Source: Verrucomicrobiota bacterium (GTDB lineage: Bacteria > Verrucomicrobiota > Verrucomicrobiia > Verrucomicrobiales > V1-33). From it: DNA of 44,692 nucleotides. The notes below the pieces were generated by a model, which saw only the letters and a list, made by a program, of their open reading frames with translations, was not told the origin of the DNA and did not search any database. Positions 43,520 through 44,692 of this stretch are shown one piece after another. How positions within the stretch are numbered: position 1 is the first letter of the stretch; each line of letters starts with the position of its first letter. The stretch is taken from assembly GCA_003402705.1 (NCBI GenBank), contig QQNF01000029.1:1-44692 (forward strand), written 5' to 3'. A program made the translations under genes and the position numbers.

Positions 43520-44692
43520 ATGCCGGAGGATTCCGACCCAGCTCCCGAAGAAAACCACGTCCCGTTCGTGCCGCCTGAACCGGCCGAACTGGAACGCATG
43601 CTGCCCCAGTACGCCATCCAGCGGCTCATCGCCTCCGGTGGCATGGGCGCAGTCTACGCAGGCCTCCAGCGCGACCTCGACCGCCCCGTCGCCATCAAAA
43701 TCCTCCCGCCAGACGCCGGCCGCGACGGCGAATCCATCGACCGCTTCCGCACCGAGGCCAAGGCCATGGCCCGCCTCATCCACCCGCACATCCCCGCCGT
43801 CTTCGAATTCGCTGTCGTCGAGGAATACTGCGTCCTCGTCATGGAACTCGTCGACGGCAGCAATGTCTTCCACCTCATCCGCGAAAACCTCCTCCCCTCC
43901 CGTCGCGCCATCGAGGTCTTCCAGCAAGTCTGCGACGCCGTCCAGTTCGCCCACAGCCGCAGCATCGTCCACGGCGACATCAAACCCAGCAACATCATCG
44001 TCAACACCGACGACCAGGCCAAACTCGCCGACTTCGGCCTCGCCCGTCTCATGGAGCAAAGCGACCGCGACAGTTCCTCATGGACCCCCATGGGAACCCC
44101 GGAATACGCCGCCCCCGAACTCTACGACCGCAACGCCACCCCAGACCACCGCGCTGACATCTACTCCCTCGGCGTCGTCCTCCACGAAATGCTCACCGGA
44201 GCCGCCCCCTCCGGCGAATTCGAACTCCCCGCCACCGCCCTCAAACTCGACCCGCGCATCGACGAAATCATCGCCCGCTGCATGGAGATCAATCCCGACC
44301 TCCGCTACCAGTCGGTCGCCGAAATCCGCCAAGTCACCCGCGAAATCCTCGACGGCATCAACGCCCCCCCACCAGCCCCGCCCCAACGCGCCGCCTCCCG
44401 CAAAATCACCCTCGCCCAGCGCAAACCGCCCACCGGAGCCCGTAAACCCGCCTCCGCTCCCTCCAAGGCCGCTCCCGCAAAAGCCCCGCCAACAAGGGCC
44501 GCCCCCCAAAAACCTCCCGCTTCCCTCACCCCCATCCGCAAACCAGCCGCGCCCCCACCCATCGCCCCGCCACGGCAACTCGCCGCCGCTCCAGCTCCCG
44601 CCCCCACCCGTTCCCCCCCCCACCAGGCCCCCCCCACCGCCACCCCCCCCGCCCCCCCCGCCCCGCGCCGCCCCCAAACCCCCCGCCTCCCC
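43520..44692 (+). CDS. Ser/Thr protein kinase (Hanks type), 3' end outside the window
   Basis: 391 codons without a stop up to the window edge. Kinase domain about residues 31-290: glycine loop ASGGMGAVY, catalytic Lys in PVAIKIL, HGDIKPSNI where most kinases have HRD, DFGLAR, GTPEYAAPE and DIYSLGVVLHEMLTG. The C-terminal part is a long Pro/Ala/Lys-rich linker (KPPTGARKPASAPSKAAP), as in membrane-anchored PknB-like kinases. The catalytic Lys, Asp, Asn and DFG are all present, so it should be active. HGD kinases lack the Arg that contacts a phosphorylated activation loop. Confidence 0.9.
   Translation, partial: MPEDSDPAPEENHVPFVPPEPAELERMLPQYAIQRLIASGGMGAVYAGLQRDLDRPVAIKILPPDAGRDGESIDRFRTEAKAMARLIHPHIPAVFEFAVVEEYCVLVMELVDGSNVFHLIRENLLPSRRAIEVFQQVCDAVQFAHSRSIVHGDIKPSNIIVNTDDQAKLADFGLARLMEQSDRDSSSWTPMGTPEYAAPELYDRNATPDHRADIYSLGVVLHEMLTGAAPSGEFELPATALKLDPRIDEIIARCMEINPDLRYQSVAEIRQVTREILDGINAPPPAPPQRAASRKITLAQRKPPTGARKPASAPSKAAPAKAPPTRAAPQKPPASLTPIRKPAAPPPIAPPRQLAAAPAPAPTRSPPHQAPPTATPPAPPAPRRPQTPRLP

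Noticed and set aside
1..44692. tRNA, rRNA and insertion sequences
   Set aside because: I saw no cloverleaf, rRNA-like segment, transposase frame or terminal inverted repeats of an insertion sequence; short tRNAs could still be missed by eye.

Overview
The window looks like a chromosomal piece of a Verrucomicrobiota (PVC superphylum) bacterium. The + strand is very C-rich, with C in most third codon positions. Several large exported proteins (lamin-tail, CotH and endonuclease/exonuclease/phosphatase types) carry the DPDGDG C-terminal module I associate with this phylum. There is a PEP-CTERM-type protein, and the short dispersed repeats (GTGCATCCTGCC-type hairpins, ATTCGTGTCCATTCGTG-type repeats) are of the kind seen in PVC genomes. 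The assignment rests on recognition, not on a search.

Layout. 1-13.6 kb (all +): an exported lectin-fold protein, then an SGNH hydrolase, a lactate/malate-dehydrogenase-like enzyme and a xylose-isomerase-like TIM barrel (sugar/hydroxyacid metabolism), a 1863-aa CotH/lamin-tail surface protein, rarA, a MidA-type methyltransferase and a Gfo/Idh/MocA oxidoreductase. A broken VapBC-like toxin-antitoxin pair follows at 13.6-14.0 kb. 14.0-19.0 kb (-): a large exported nuclease/phosphatase-like protein, a DUF72 protein and a rhomboid-fold protein without catalytic residues. 19.1-20.9 kb (+): gcvT, gcvH and a small zinc-ribbon membrane protein.

20.9-27.9 kb is an accessory island with visibly different codon use. 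It holds a subtilase interrupted by an in-frame TGA, a PEP-CTERM-like protein, a GNAT acetyltransferase, a lipoprotein and a zinc-ribbon protein. Three attC-like recombination sites lie between these genes with the layout expected of integron gene cassettes (gene, attC, about 20 nt, gene), and no integrase gene is in the window. Two copies of a roughly 300-350 bp repeat carrying the same promoter-like sequence lie upstream of two of the genes.

27.9-32.5 kb holds a DUF1080 protein, glnS, an M42 peptidase and a MoxR ATPase. 31.5-37.9 kb (-) holds the most interesting locus: three short helical proteins with W-x-G or W-x-D motifs, translationally coupled to a 1246-aa FtsK/SpoIIIE-type ATPase, then an exported protein and MoxR. 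It resembles a minimal ESX/type VII-like module in a diderm lineage. 38.0-40.1 kb: a dihaem cytochrome c peroxidase, yraN and rnhB. 40.2-42.9 kb is a second low-GC accessory patch: small hypotheticals, a frameshifted ankyrin gene and a lipoprotein, lying between and beside two direct repeats that contain 9-bp tandem arrays. The window ends inside a Ser/Thr protein kinase gene (from 43520).
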